DNA from: Roseateles sp.
GTDB taxonomy: Bacteria > Pseudomonadota > Gammaproteobacteria > Burkholderiales > Burkholderiaceae_C
Direction: 5' to 3'
Length of the DNA stretch: 47,089 nt
Assembly: GCA_019234295.1 (NCBI GenBank)
Contig: JAFALK010000050.1
Span: 1 to 47,089, forward strand
Positions 45,729-47,089 of this stretch are shown in pieces. Position 1 is the stretch's first letter, and each line of letters starts with the position of its first letter. A program made the position numbers and the translations under genes. The notes below the pieces were generated by a model. That model saw nothing but the letters and a program-made list of their open reading frames with translations, did not search any database and was not told the origin of the DNA.

Positions 45729-45840
45729 TTCCCTGCCGGACGACAGTCCACCGAGGACGGCGATCTCGACAACCTAACCGCAAGTTCGCTTGCACAACGC
45801 TTCGAGAGCCAACGCACGGCTCCAGCGTCAAGGAAACACC

Positions 45841-47089
45841 ATGTCCCAAGCTCAAACCGCCCTGCCCGAAGTCGGCTCCTTTGCCGCCATGTTCGAGGAA
45901 TCGCTTCAGCGTTCCGACATGCGCGCTGGTGAAGTGATCTCCGCCGAAGTCGTGCGCGTGGAACACAACTTCGTCGTCGTGAACGCCGGCCTCAAGTCCG
46001 AAGCCTACGTTCCGGTCGAAGAATTCAAGAACGACCAGGGCGAACTGGAAGTTCAAGTCGGCGACTTCGTCTCGGTGGCGATCGACGCCATCGAAAACGG
46101 TTACGGCGACACCATCCTCTCGCGCGACAAGGCCAAGCGCCTTGCATCGTGGCTGAGCCTGGAGACCGCTCTCGAGTCCGGCGACTTCGTCACCGGCACC
46201 GTGTCCGGCAAGGTCAAGGGCGGCCTGACCGTTCTGGTCAACGGCATCCGCGCCTTCCTGCCCGGCTCGTTGCTTGACACGCGTCCCGTCAAGGACATGA
46301 GCCCGTTCGAGGGCAAGACCATGGAATTCAAGGTCATCAAGCTCGACCGCAAGCGCAACAACGTTGTGCTGTCGCGCCGTGCCGTGGTGGAAGCCTCTAT
46401 GGGTGAAGAGCGCGCCAAGCTGCTCGAAACGCTGTCCGAAGGCGCCATCGTCAACGGCGTGGTCAAGAACATCACCGAGTACGGTGCGTTTGTGGACCTG
46501 GGCGGCATCGACGGCCTGCTGCACATCACCGACATGGCCTGGCGCCGTGTCCGTCACCCGAGCGAAGTGGTGACGGTCGGCCAGGAACTGACGGCCAAGG
46601 TCCTGAAGTTCGACGCCGAGAAGAACCGCGTCTCGCTGGGCCTGAAGCAGCTGGGCGACGACCCCTGGTTCGGCGTGTCGCGCCGCTACCCGGCCAACAC
46701 CCGCCTGTTCGGCAAGGTCACCAACATCGCTGACTACGGCGCCTTCGTCGAGATCGAACCCGGCATCGAAGGCCTGGTGCACGTCTCCGAGATGGACTGG
46801 ACGAACAAGAACGTCGCCCCGTCCAAGATGGTCACCCTGGGCGAAGAGGTCGAGGTCATGGTCCTCGAGATCGACGAGGACAAGCGCCGCATCTCGCTGG
46901 GCATGAAGCAGTGCCGCGCCAACCCGTGGGAAGAGTTCGCTGCCAACGTCCATCGTGGCGACAAGGTCCGCGGCCCGATCAAGTCGATCACCGACTTCGG
47001 CGTCTTCGTCGGCCTGGCGCAAGGCATCGACGGCCTGGTGCACCTGTCCGACCTCTCCTGGCACGAGCCGGGCGAGCAGGCCGTGCGCA
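45841..47089 (+). CDS. rpsA: 30S ribosomal protein S1 (partial)
   Basis: S1 binds mRNA and aids initiation on weakly structured messages. The frame from the ATG at 45841 runs to the right edge without a stop, so 416 of roughly 560 residues are seen. It holds four S1 domains and the start of a fifth. Domain markers are [20 protein letters not shown], the [11 protein letters not shown] region, [40 protein letters not shown] and [20 protein letters not shown]. Its promoter probably lies in the 153-base gap after aroA-cmk. Confidence 0.97.
   Translation, partial: MSQAQTALPEVGSFAAMFEESLQRSDMRAGEVISAEVVRVEHNFVVVNAGLKSEAYVPVEEFKNDQGELEVQVGDFVSVAIDAIENGYGDTILSRDKAKRLASWLSLETALESGDFVTGTVSGKVKGGLTVLVNGIRAFLPGSLLDTRPVKDMSPFEGKTMEFKVIKLDRKRNNVVLSRRAVVEASMGEERAKLLETLSEGAIVNGVVKNITEYGAFVDLGGIDGLLHITDMAWRRVRHPSEVVTVGQELTAKVLKFDAEKNRVSLGLKQLGDDPWFGVSRRYPANTRLFGKVTNIADYGAFVEIEPGIEGLVHVSEMDWTNKNVAPSKMVTLGEEVEVMVLEIDEDKRRISLGMKQCRANPWEEFAANVHRGDKVRGPIKSITDFGVFVGLAQGIDGLVHLSDLSWHEPGEQAVR

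Overview
The window is GC-rich betaproteobacterial chromosome. The core gene content and order (relA, ompR-envZ, ispD-ispF, mfd, ubiG-gph, ompA, gyrA, serC-pheA, tyrA, an aroA-cmk fusion, rpsA) point to order Burkholderiales, probably Comamonadaceae or a close relative. The assignment rests on gene order and protein signatures, not on a search.

Left end (1 to about 6.9 kb) is accessory DNA. A chain of short plus-strand genes, mostly joined by ATGA/GTGA overlaps, begins in the C-terminal part of a DUF3987-type replication protein that is frameshifted or truncated. It ends with a Nu1-like phage terminase small subunit (3173-3796). This content fits a phage-satellite or PICI-like island whose integrase end would lie left of the window. 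A symmetric TGNCAAAA repeat cluster (916-957) and a pair of palindromes (3918-3971) are candidate DNA sites of the element. Next come two unrecognised, lower-GC minus-strand genes (a lipoprotein and a membrane-anchored protein) and about 0.8 kb without a supported gene. The region ends at tRNA-Val(GAC) with its own promoter and terminator; the 3' end of the tRNA faces the accessory DNA, so it may be the attachment site.

7.1-25 kb: relA, an alpha/beta hydrolase and a ClpP paralogue run leftward. ompR-envZ and an NTF2-like gene run rightward. ispD-ispF run leftward. A ParD/ParE-type toxin-antitoxin pair overlaps an RlmN-like radical-SAM RNA methyltransferase. After it come a serine-hydrolase lipoprotein, a small secreted protein, a DJ-1/PfpI protein, mfd, a short vapC scar, serB and a GAF-GGDEF-EAL protein.

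25-31 kb: an S4 RNA-binding protein and a ThDP-dependent enzyme form a leftward pair. An intergenic array of seven 16-bp repeats follows. An MFS exporter is divergent from an AraC regulator (NimT/NimR-like layout), and then gph and ubiG.

31-47 kb: ompA faces away from gyrA. gyrA, a DUF2059 gene, serC and pheA are packed as one transcription unit. tyrA, aroA-cmk and rpsA continue the usual aromatic/serine/translation cluster. Between pheA and tyrA lies a four-gene minus-strand block (M28 peptidase, secreted amidohydrolase with a CIA30-like tail, DesK-like kinase, DesR-like regulator) that interrupts the cluster. rpsA runs off the right edge.
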